A stretch of DNA of 64,000 nucleotides from NCBI GenBank assembly GCA_018828125.1, contig JAHJWB010000009.1, forward strand, positions 124,001 through 188,000, in the 5' to 3' direction. A program made the position numbers and the translations under genes. Source of the stretch: Gammaproteobacteria bacterium. GTDB lineage: Bacteria; Pseudomonadota; Gammaproteobacteria; Burkholderiales; Burkholderiaceae_C. The notes beneath the pieces were generated by a model. That model searched no databases and was not told the origin of the DNA. It was given only the letters and a program-made list of their open reading frames with translations. Positions 25,025 to 31,446 of the stretch are shown in pieces. Numbering within the stretch: position 1 is the first letter of the stretch; each line of letters starts with the position of its first letter.

Positions 25025-25869
25025 GCATGAGCAGCAACGACGGCTACACCCAAGGGATGGGCTTCTTGCCACCGTTGGCCGTCACTCCAGCCAACCTGAC
25101 TATCAACGTGCCTGCGAGCACGCTCCTGCCTTGGTCAGAGGTCACCAGCTACGCTGAAAAGGCCGAGGTCATCGACCCCGTCACGGGCATGGTTTACATG
25201 AGTCTGGCCGCTGGCAACTTGGGCCACACGTTAGCGGATACGACCAAATGGCAGCCACGCGGTGTTGAGAACCGCCTGCGTATGTTCGATGCCAGCTTGG
25301 GAACAGTCACAGAAAACGATGACCTGATCGAGGCGGTGATCGCGCCCGGCCGGGTTGTCACCGACCTGGTGTTGATCGACGTGGAAGGGCACACCGTGCA
25401 GGTCGTCATGACAGACCCGGTCGAAGGCCAGGTTCTCGATACCCAAGATGTCCTGATGCTGCGCCCGTCTGGCAACAGCCACTGGGGCTACTTTTTTCAC
25501 CCTATCGAGCGCGAGACCAAGCTGCACATCGCTGACTTGCCTGCCTACACCCAGGCAACCGTAACTATCCGAATCAAAAACCCTGGCGGCAAAGCACGGT
25601 GCGCAGAGGCCGTACTCGGCCGCGCTGTTTGGTTGGGCAACACACAGTGGCGGCCGTCCCTCGGCTTTGATGACTGGGGGCAAAAGAAGCGTGATCCGTG
25701 GGGGGGCTGGACGGTCGAGGAAGGCGTAACCAGCGACAGGATGAAGCTCCAGGTCATGGTTCTGGGAACGCAATACGAACGCACCCGGGACCAAATCCGT
25801 CAGCACCGCTCAAAGCCAGTCGTCTGGTTTGGCTCCCGTGGCTACAACGCGCTCACAACCTATGGCTAA
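25021..25869 (+). CDS. Putative tail tip protein downstream of tape measure
   Basis: 282 aa, overlapping the tape measure stop (ATGA). An aromatic-rich N-terminal stretch '[46 protein letters not shown]' resembles small carbohydrate-binding modules. The middle is beta-rich. The end contains '[37 protein letters not shown]', reminiscent of distal-tail-type proteins. I cannot name a family. From position it should sit at the tail tip, possibly in place of the usual distal tail protein. Confidence 0.55.
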   Translation: MSMSSNDGYTQGMGFLPPLAVTPANLTINVPASTLLPWSEVTSYAEKAEVIDPVTGMVYMSLAAGNLGHTLADTTKWQPRGVENRLRMFDASLGTVTENDDLIEAVIAPGRVVTDLVLIDVEGHTVQVVMTDPVEGQVLDTQDVLMLRPSGNSHWGYFFHPIERETKLHIADLPAYTQATVTIRIKNPGGKARCAEAVLGRAVWLGNTQWRPSLGFDDWGQKKRDPWGGWTVEEGVTSDRMKLQVMVLGTQYERTRDQIRQHRSKPVVWFGSRGYNALTTYG

Positions 25870-25900
25870 CTCACGGGCTTTGACCAGGTGCTCGTGAGCC

Positions 25901-25950
25901 ATGGAATTTCTGATTGCAACATGACCATCGAAGGACTTGAAGAGACATGA
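25901..25950 (+). other. Two chained mini-ORFs leading into the next tail gene
   Basis: ATG at 25901 opens a 7-codon frame (MEFLIAT) ending TGA at 25922-25924, overlapping an ATG at 25921. That opens a 9-codon frame (MTIEGLEET) ending TGA at 25948-25950, overlapping the ATG of the next gene at 25947. Both junctions are ATGA. A short dyad (CTCACG/CGTGAG, 25870-25898) precedes the chain. This could be a re-initiation relay or chance. Confidence 0.3.
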
Positions 25951-26669
25951 TCTTTACACCACCACCAGTCGCGCCACCGGAGGCTGCAGCGATCCCATCC
26001 CGCCGCAATGACACCCAGGCCGCCTTCGACGTCAAAACGGATGCCTATCTTGTCTGGACGGCCAGTTTTCGGACTTGGCTCGCGGGCCTGGTGGCTTGGT
26101 TTGTGACCTTGCTGGCCGAGATGGGCATTGCACTGGAAACCGTCGAAAGCAACAAGAACGCCGCCCAAACCGCCGCCGCTGCAGCCGCCACCAGCGCGCA
26201 GCAGGCTGCGGTGATCGCGGGTGCGGTGAAGTGGGTGCCTGGGGACTACGAGCAAGGCGATCCTGTGTGGTCGCCTTTGTCACTGCTCACGTATCGCCGC
26301 ATCCCTGACGGCATCACTGCCAGCGCTATTGATCCGTCTATCGACCAGGCCAGCTGGCGACTCACCGGGTCGGTGTACTCGATGCCGCAAAAAGACATAG
26401 CTACTGCGTTGGACGAAGACACCGGTCTCCCCCACCTTCTGTTGGTGGGCATGCATTACATCGTCTTGCACCCCTTGGCCGAGTGCCTGATGCCTGCAGG
26501 GGCCGTGCAGCAAGAGGTGGTGCGCATCACGAACCGCAGCGGTGACACAACGCCCATCTTGCGGCGCAATGGGTCGCTGTTCGATGGTGATGACGACGAC
26601 ATGCGGCTGGACTCTTCGACAGCCGACAAGACTTTTACAAAAGGCGCTCCGACACGGGGGTGGTTCTGA
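25947..26669 (+). CDS. Putative tail fibre/adsorption protein with CBM-like segment
   Basis: 240 aa. The N-terminal region (residues 1-55) is followed by an Ala-rich helix 'ESNKNAAQTAAAAAATSAQQAAVIAG', typical of phage fibre stalks. Next comes 'VKWVPGDYEQGDPVWSPLSLLTYRRIP...IDPSIDQASWRLTG', close to the carbohydrate-binding module pattern W...Y..GD.VW....YR.......P..D...W.L. The C-terminal part is beta-rich. A role in host recognition is likely. It overlaps the propeller-like protein gene by one base. Confidence 0.6.
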   Translation: MIFTPPPVAPPEAAAIPSRRNDTQAAFDVKTDAYLVWTASFRTWLAGLVAWFVTLLAEMGIALETVESNKNAAQTAAAAAATSAQQAAVIAGAVKWVPGDYEQGDPVWSPLSLLTYRRIPDGITASAIDPSIDQASWRLTGSVYSMPQKDIATALDEDTGLPHLLLVGMHYIVLHPLAECLMPAGAVQQEVVRITNRSGDTTPILRRNGSLFDGDDDDMRLDSSTADKTFTKGAPTRGWF

Positions 26670-27721
26670 TGCTCTCTTTCAACCGAAAATTTGGCCTGGG
26701 CGCCGCGTTGCGCGAACGCCTCATCTGGGCGGGCAGCGCCCGGTCCGTGAGGGGCCTGGTCACCAAGCAGCTCAACCCTTACAAGCCCAGGCCACAAACA
26801 AGCCCTTCGGCCGTCTTTCTGGAGTCGGTCAGCCACAACGGCAGTGTTTACTTTGGCTGGGCTGGCGGCAGCACTTGGTACACGTCGCCCGATATGGTGA
26901 CCTTTACGTCGCGTCTGTTCAGCGGCGGCTCTGTGAACAGTTCCCGGGCAGTGGCTGTTGGCGCGAACCTTTTCGGCATTAGCTCTTTCAGTGGCTCTCA
27001 AGCTTTGAACGTAAGCACCAACAACGGAGCGAGTTGGACAGCGGTGGCCAGCGTGCCCATCACCAACGCCAATCTTTGCGCGGCAGGTGGCTTCGGCTAC
27101 TTGTTGACGCCCAGCAATTCGACAGCTTTCGTCCAATTCACTGCGGCGGGCGTACTGACGAACAGGAACTTCCCTGTAGCAGCGACCTGGGCAGGAGTGG
27201 TGCACAACGGGGCGGCTTGGCTGGCATTTACCAGTGGTGGAGATGTGGCGTACAGCGGCAATGGCGCGGACTTCACACTCAGCGCCAGCTACCCGACAGA
27301 GCGGCTCAAGCTGCCTGCAAACCCCGTTGCTTTCTATGCGCTGGGTGCACGGTTCATTGCAGTGGCGCTCAACGGCACCTCACTCACCACCCTCTACTCC
27401 GACGACAACGGGGTGACCTGGCAGCAAGGGGCCGCCTACGGGCAATTCATTGAAGGCCGCTTTTTTGGAAGCGTTAATCCGGACGCGGTGGCCATTGATG
27501 GTTACCTGTACGTGAGCGCACGGGCGGGCGGGGTTGGCTTCATCGTCAGCACGACGGATGGCATCACATGGCGCACCCATGCGGACATCAACGTATCGGA
27601 CAGCGCGCCGGGTCTGTACCGGCGCGTTGGCACCAATTCGTTCTTCTTGAACACGGCGTCAAACACAGGCCCCGCACTGGAAACCAACCTCACGGCAACG
27701 GAGCTTTACTATGAACTTTGA
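26669..27721 (+). CDS. Predicted beta-propeller (BNR/sialidase-like) tail adsorption protein
   Basis: 350 aa from the ATG at 26669 that overlaps the preceding stop (TGATG). Repeated 'W.....' units are visible: 'SVYFGWAGGSTWYTSPDMVTFTSR', 'VSTNNGASWTAVASVP', 'VAYSGNGADFTLSASYP', 'LYSDDNGVTWQQGAA' and 'VSTTDGITWRTHAD'. The S.D.G..W Asp-box signatures are typical of beta-propellers of the sialidase/BNR class. No catalytic residues can be claimed. It is probably the receptor-binding part of the tail. Confidence 0.7.
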   Translation: MLSFNRKFGLGAALRERLIWAGSARSVRGLVTKQLNPYKPRPQTSPSAVFLESVSHNGSVYFGWAGGSTWYTSPDMVTFTSRLFSGGSVNSSRAVAVGANLFGISSFSGSQALNVSTNNGASWTAVASVPITNANLCAAGGFGYLLTPSNSTAFVQFTAAGVLTNRNFPVAATWAGVVHNGAAWLAFTSGGDVAYSGNGADFTLSASYPTERLKLPANPVAFYALGARFIAVALNGTSLTTLYSDDNGVTWQQGAAYGQFIEGRFFGSVNPDAVAIDGYLYVSARAGGVGFIVSTTDGITWRTHADINVSDSAPGLYRRVGTNSFFLNTASNTGPALETNLTATELYYEL

Positions 27722-28208
27722 GTTTGATCTGTGGGGCTGGTATGTGGGCACCAGCGGGCAGCCTGGGCTGCGCACCACAGCGACTGCGCCAGAGAACCTG
27801 TCCACCAGCGACGCACCAGGCGCGCTGCGGGCCAATTGGACAGGCGTTGCCTGGGTGTATGCGGCCTACGAAGTACCGCCCGAGACCGAGCCACCCGTGG
27901 AAGACCCGCGCATCTGGTGGATGGATGTGGGGCCGTTCTATGACCGCTTCGGGCCGGACGCCGTTGCCATCGCATCGAGTGATCATGGAGCCTGCAAGGC
28001 CGTGCAGACCCTGACCGGCGTGCGCAAGTACATCGACCTGCGCGACCCACGCGTTGCCACCATGATCGACATGCTGATCGCCACGGCCCAGCCAACCGCC
28101 CAGCCCTGGGCGCCAGGTAGCGGCCCTATGACGCCCGAGAAGAAGGCTGTCATCTTGACCACGCCAACGGTCGAGTACGAGCGGCACATCAAAGGCTTGG
28201 AGGGCTGA
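27711..28208 (+). CDS. Hypothetical tail-region protein
   Basis: 165 aa overlapping the preceding gene by 11 bases. 'FDLWGWYVGTSGQPG...STSDAPGALRANWTGVAWVYAAYEVPP' reads as a beta-rich N-terminal part. 'WWMDVGPFYDRFGPDAVAIASSDHGACKAVQTLTGVRKYIDLRDPRVATMIDML' is a well-conserved-looking helical segment. I do not recognise the family. Position suggests a fibre-associated or assembly protein. Confidence 0.6.
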   Translation: MNFEFDLWGWYVGTSGQPGLRTTATAPENLSTSDAPGALRANWTGVAWVYAAYEVPPETEPPVEDPRIWWMDVGPFYDRFGPDAVAIASSDHGACKAVQTLTGVRKYIDLRDPRVATMIDMLIATAQPTAQPWAPGSGPMTPEKKAVILTTPTVEYERHIKGLEG

Positions 28209-28210
28209 CC

Positions 28211-28732
28211 ATGCTGCTGGCTTCTTACAAGGTCACCAGGCCCGGTTTGCAGGGCATTGCCAACCGGGTGATCCGCCTGCGCTTGCGCAGCATCTACAGC
28301 CACTGCGAAGTGGTGTTTGAACCCGAGGACCACGTCGACCAGTGGATGCCCGATGGCAGCGCTGCCCGCGGTGGTGATGGGTCGCTGTGGTGTGCCTCCA
28401 GCGTGGCGGGCGAGCGATTGCCCGAGACGTCTGCACGTCGACCTGGCCGCATGGGTGGGGTGCGTTTCAAACGGATCGCCCTGAACCCAGACCACTGGGA
28501 CGTGCGGCGCATTGCGTCGAACCCGGCCCAGGCCGCGCAGTGGTTCAAGGCGCATGAGGGCGAGCTGTACGACTGGCAGTTGATCCTGGGCTTCGTGTCC
28601 TGGGTGATCCCGCACAAGTCGGAGCGCTGGACCTGCAGCGAAGCGTCGGCCGCAGCCCAGGGCGTGGCAGAAGGCGAAGCCTGGCGCTTTGACCCGGCCA
28701 ACCTGGACGCAGCTGCTGGCGCATGGATGTAG
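28211..28732 (+). CDS. Permuted NlpC/P60-like cysteine hydrolase candidate
   Basis: 173 aa. 'RSIYSHCEVVFE' near residue 30 supplies a possible catalytic His and Glu, and 'ERWTCSEASAAAQG' near residue 145 supplies a Cys in the xCSE context typical of circularly permuted papain-fold (YiiX/NlpC-P60-like) proteins. No signal peptide is visible. In tail regions such domains usually aid cell-wall penetration. The motif assignment is mine and moderate. It starts 2 bases after the previous stop. Confidence 0.6.
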   Translation: MLLASYKVTRPGLQGIANRVIRLRLRSIYSHCEVVFEPEDHVDQWMPDGSAARGGDGSLWCASSVAGERLPETSARRPGRMGGVRFKRIALNPDHWDVRRIASNPAQAAQWFKAHEGELYDWQLILGFVSWVIPHKSERWTCSEASAAAQGVAEGEAWRFDPANLDAAAGAWM

Positions 28733-28894
28733 GGAGGCCAGCACCAACAAAAAAGACGGGCGACCTGGTCGAGTGCTACGAACACTAGGCCAAGCCCCAA
28801 CCTGCAGAACAAGCCTGCAAGCCGACAAGGCCCGCCACCCTGTACAGAGTGCGGCGAGTCTATCGGATGTTTCACCCATAGAAACCGGCTTGCA

Positions 28895-29128
28895 ATGAAT
28901 GAAATCCGATGCGGCAACTGCCGCCGTAAATTGGGCGAGGGGGAATACTCCCGCCTCGTCATCAAATGCCCCCGTTGCGGGGTGATGAACACATTGAGGG
29001 CCGAGAGCCCCCCATCAGCGCGCCAGGGAGCGCCAGATCAGAAAGGGCCTCATGGCTCCCATCGTTCCCTGGATCGGCGGCAAGCGCCGCCTCGTCGACC
29101 TGCTCCTGAGCCGGTTCCCACCCCATAG
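28895..29128 (+). CDS. com: Com-like zinc-finger translational regulator
   Basis: 77 aa. 'IRCGNCRRKLGEGEYSRLVIKCPRCGVMNTLRA' has CX2C (C6, C9) and CX2C (C25, C28) in the pattern of Mu Com ('IRCkNC.kLLf....ieIkCPRC...n'). In Mu, Com binds the com-mom mRNA and releases a stem that hides the mom start. Here the following gene is a Dam-like methylase whose ATG (29052) lies inside com, the same overlapping arrangement. The C-terminus is longer and low-complexity (Pro, Arg) because of the overlap. Confidence 0.88.
   Translation: MNEIRCGNCRRKLGEGEYSRLVIKCPRCGVMNTLRAESPPSARQGAPDQKGPHGSHRSLDRRQAPPRRPAPEPVPTP
29026..29060 (+). promoter_or_regulatory. Candidate translation-inhibitor stem over the methylase start
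   Basis: GGGAGC (29026-29031) can pair with GCTCCC (29055-29060). The methylase Shine-Dalgarno sequence (GAAAGGG, 29041-29047) and ATG (29052-29054) lie within the loop. A 6-bp GC-rich stem could hinder initiation until Com melts it, as in Mu com-mom. The pairing is visible in the sequence; function is by analogy. Confidence 0.5.
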
Positions 29129-29840
29129 TTGCTACGTGGAAGTGTTCGCCGGTGGAGCGGCTGTCTTCTTTGCCCGCCACCCGGCCGACGTCGAGGTACT
29201 GAACGACGTCAATGGCGACCTGGTCAATCTGTACCGGGTCGTCACCCACCACTTGGAGGAATTCGTCCGCCAGTTCAAATGGGCGCTCACCAGCCGCCAG
29301 GTGTTCAAGTGGCTGCAGGAGACCCGGCCGGATACCCTCACCGACGTACAGCGCGCGGCCCGTTTCTTTTACCTGCAGCAGCAGAGCTTCGGCGGCAAGG
29401 TTGCCGGTCAAACCTTCGGCACGGCCACCACGGCCCCGGCCATCAACCTGTTGCGCATCGAAGAGAACCTGAGCGCCGCCCACCTGCGCCTGGCGGGGGG
29501 CACTTATATAGAGCACCTGGACTGGGCGGCCTGCATCGACCGCTATGACCGGCCGCACACCCTGTTCTATCTAGACCCGCCGTACTGGCAGACCGAAGGC
29601 TATGGGGTGCCTTTTCCCTGGGAGCAGTACGAGCTGATGGCGGCCAAGCTGAAAACGATCAAGGGCAAGGCCGTCGTCTCCATCAACGATCACCCCGAAA
29701 TCCGCGAATGCTTCAAGGCCTTCGATATGGAGTGTCTTAAGCTGGACTACACAGTTGGCGGCGGCGCCAACCGAGTCGAACGCAGCGAGCTGATCATTTA
29801 CAGCTGGAACCGCCAGATCGAACCAGCTGGACTGTTCTAG
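29052..29840 (+). CDS. DNA adenine methylase (Dam/D12 class)
   Basis: 262 aa starting MAPIVPWIGGKRRLVDLLLSRFP, the SAM-binding 'WIGGKR..L' motif. 'YVEVFAGGAAVFF' is motif I-like with F.GG, and 'TLFYLDPPYW' carries the catalytic DPPY. This is the D12-class N6-adenine methyltransferase, of usual length (about 260-280). It likely methylates phage DNA, protecting it from host restriction, and takes the position of mom in Mu. It overlaps com by 77 bases and shares its stop region (CTAG) with the convergent gene. The recognition site (possibly GATC) is not visible from the sequence. Confidence 0.92.
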   Translation: MAPIVPWIGGKRRLVDLLLSRFPPHSCYVEVFAGGAAVFFARHPADVEVLNDVNGDLVNLYRVVTHHLEEFVRQFKWALTSRQVFKWLQETRPDTLTDVQRAARFFYLQQQSFGGKVAGQTFGTATTAPAINLLRIEENLSAAHLRLAGGTYIEHLDWAACIDRYDRPHTLFYLDPPYWQTEGYGVPFPWEQYELMAAKLKTIKGKAVVSINDHPEIRECFKAFDMECLKLDYTVGGGANRVERSELIIYSWNRQIEPAGLF

Positions 29841-30451
29841 GTGTTGGCCTGTTGATGCGGGTTCATGTTGAACATCTTCATCACATCTCGCCATAAATCG
29901 TTGCCCGCAATCCGATCCAGTTCGTTGACGAACGTCTCCCGCGCTCCGCCGTTTTCGCGAGCAGCGGTATCAAGAGGCAGTTTCCAACTTTTGCGCAGTT
30001 TTTCTGCGAGTTCCAGCGCGCGCTTTCCTTCAAGCGAAAGTGCAGCGGGCAAGAGATCGAAGAATTCATCGGGGCTCACGTACTCCCGACCCCAAATGAC
30101 CGCCAGTGCCTGCTCCTTGCTTTCAAGAAACGTCTCGAAAGCGAAAAGCTCTTCGACTTCCGCCCGCCCAAGCAGGCGCCAATTCACCATCGGCCTGACA
30201 TACACCGGTGTGTTTCCGAGATCGTCAGGCAGGTCCTTGTTTTCGGCGTAATGCTCGTACATCGCCTGAGTCGTCCGATCAACCTCATTCGAGCACTCGC
30301 GAGCGTGTTTCTCAAAGGCACGCGCTACCTCTTGAGCTACAGCCTTCGCATCACCTTTTTGAGACCAGTGATCCAACAATCCTTTAACCAGCAGCGACAT
30401 CAACGAGCCGGTAACGCTTGAAGTAAGAACAACAGTCCAGAAACTTTCCAT
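29837..30451 (-). CDS. Membrane-anchored hypothetical cargo protein
   Basis: 204 aa. One N-terminal hydrophobic segment (MESFWTVVLTSSVTGSLMSLLVKGLL, residues 5-26) is followed by a soluble helical domain (KAVAQEVARAFEKHARECSNEVDRTTQAMYEHYAE, 'FAFETFLESKEQALAVIWGREY', 'ALSLEGKRALELAEKLRKSWKLP'). The stop overlaps the methylase stop through the palindrome CTAG. I do not recognise the family. As a leftward gene at the right end of a rightward phage, it is a lysogenic-conversion candidate. Confidence 0.65.
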   Translation of the reverse strand: MESFWTVVLTSSVTGSLMSLLVKGLLDHWSQKGDAKAVAQEVARAFEKHARECSNEVDRTTQAMYEHYAENKDLPDDLGNTPVYVRPMVNWRLLGRAEVEELFAFETFLESKEQALAVIWGREYVSPDEFFDLLPAALSLEGKRALELAEKLRKSWKLPLDTAARENGGARETFVNELDRIAGNDLWRDVMKMFNMNPHQQANT

Positions 30452-30744
30452 AACCCCTCCTTTGTCAGGCGATGGTAGGGCACTGTCATTCGGCGCTGCG
30501 GATTTCTCCTCCTATCAGATGGAATTTCATATCGACCGATAGAGATGAGTTGCTTACTTATCAAAGACGCATGTCTTGAGTTCTCGCGACGCGCTTCAAA
30601 GCGCTGAAGCTGGATTTCACCGTGGGCAGGGGACAAATCTGTTGGCGCGGGGGGAGGCTGGTGATCTACAGTTGTGACAGCGAGGCGGAGCCGGTTGGCC
30701 TTTTCTAGCGATGACATGGCCGTAGATGGCCTGGAGGAGTGTGA
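30452..30744. other. Divergent intergenic region holding internal copy of end repeat
   Basis: 293 nt between two divergent cargo genes, so it probably carries both promoters, but I could not pick convincing boxes. It also holds the internal copy of the right-end-like repeat (30558-30598), followed by an inverted repeat (GCTTCA-AAGCGC-TGAAGC, 30593-30610). A ribosome binding site (GGAGGAG, 30731-30737) serves the rightward gene. Confidence 0.5.
30558..30598 (+). repeat. Internal copy of phage right-end-like sequence
   Basis: TTATC, then 12 variable bases, then C-T-TGAGTTCTCGCG-A-CGCGCTTCA (30575-30598). The copy at 31406-31446 has the same layout and spacing; the 24-nt core matches at 21 positions. 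Copies are direct and about 848 nt apart, enclosing the gene at 30745-31254. See the finding on right-end duplication. Confidence 0.75.
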
Positions 30745-31254
30745 ATGGTTTATTTGGAGATGGCAAAAGATGCTTGGCTGTGGATCTTAGACTTGTTAAA
30801 GACGCTGGCACTTCCAGCAGCGACCGTGTACCTAGCCTATAGATTTGGCACGATCCAGGCAGCAACGGCCAAACAGCAGGCAGCGACTGCTAGAACTAAG
30901 CTTCGGCTGGATCTGTTCGAAAGACGCATGAAGGTCTACGACGCGTCCAAGGCATTTATTGGCTCAGTTATCAGCAACGGCGTAGTTGACCCTGAGGCCC
31001 GCGCCCTGTTTGCCGTGGAAATCAAAAGTTCTAGATGGCTATTCGACGAGCCAGTGCACCTCTACTTAAACGTGACGATGTGGGACAAGACGCTTGTACT
31101 GGACAGACAGAACCGTCAGCTAGCAGACGAAGGACACTCTGCAGCGCTTGGCCATGAGATTGCAACTACCGTTGGATGGTTTTTTGACCAATTTTCAAAG
31201 GTGGATGAATTGATGTCGCCGTACCTCCAACTGAAGGAGCCTAGCGACTCGTGA
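30745..31254 (+). CDS. Membrane-anchored hypothetical cargo protein (divergent partner)
   Basis: 169 aa. One N-terminal hydrophobic segment (WLWILDLLKTLALPAATVYLAYRFG, residues 11-35) precedes a helical region 'IQAATAKQQAATARTKLRLDLFERRMKVYDASKAFIGSVIS', an arrangement I have seen in many uncharacterised bacterial membrane proteins. The remainder ('EIKSSRWLFDEPVHLYLNVTMWDKTL') is soluble. A GGAGGAG site precedes the start. It is followed by an intrinsic terminator. The gene is enclosed by the two end-like repeats, so it may have been captured with host DNA. Confidence 0.65.
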   Translation: MVYLEMAKDAWLWILDLLKTLALPAATVYLAYRFGTIQAATAKQQAATARTKLRLDLFERRMKVYDASKAFIGSVISNGVVDPEARALFAVEIKSSRWLFDEPVHLYLNVTMWDKTLVLDRQNRQLADEGHSAALGHEIATTVGWFFDQFSKVDELMSPYLQLKEPSDS

Positions 31255-31272
31255 GAAATTCTTAGTGAGATG

Positions 31273-31317
31273 CCAGCCCCGTTTAAAGGCTACCTTCCGG
31301 GCTGGGCTTGCTTTTTT
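31273..31317 (+). terminator. Intrinsic terminator after last prophage gene
   Basis: CCAGCCC (31273-31279) pairs with GGGCTGG (31299-31305), followed by CTTG and six T residues at 31312-31317. It lies 19 bases after the stop at 31254 and would end transcription before the phage end. Confidence 0.75.
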
Positions 31318-31405
31318 ACTTGTCAGTGCCAAAGCGAGCAGCGCGCCATGCTCAGTCGAAGTCTTGCAATTTCATTTCAGCCGGTGTAACGCAACCCCTG
31401 AGGAT

Positions 31406-31446
31406 TTATCGCACGTCGGCAGCCTGAGTTTTCGCGGCGCGCTTCA
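31406..31446 (+). repeat. Prophage right end (attR side) with terminal CA
   Basis: TTATC, 12 bases, then CCTGAGTTTTCGCGGCGCGC plus TTCA, ending CA at 31445-31446. Mu-like elements end in CA. The host sensor frame resumes immediately after. A second CCTGAG at 31397 gives a 26-nt spaced direct half-repeat, a possible transposase site pair. The next five host bases (TTCCC) are the predicted target duplication. Confidence 0.6.

Larger units (their letters stand above)
1..31446. mobile_element. Mu-like (BcepMu-type) transposable prophage, left end outside window
   Basis: Seen: a continuous set of phage genes from early regulators through lysis, packaging, head, tail and Com/Dam genes, ending where a host sensor gene starts mid-domain. 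Family knowledge: gp16-family protein, DUF3486, gp28/gp29/gp30-type packaging proteins, gpI/gpT head genes and Com are markers of Mu-like phages. The tail genes are of siphovirus type, so the element is mosaic. The right boundary is placed after the terminal CA at 31445-31446, because a 24-nt sequence ending there is repeated at 30575-30598 and because the interrupted host frame resumes there. Transposase genes are not in the window; they should lie left of position 1 on the minus strand. The boundary is an inference. Confidence 0.9.
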
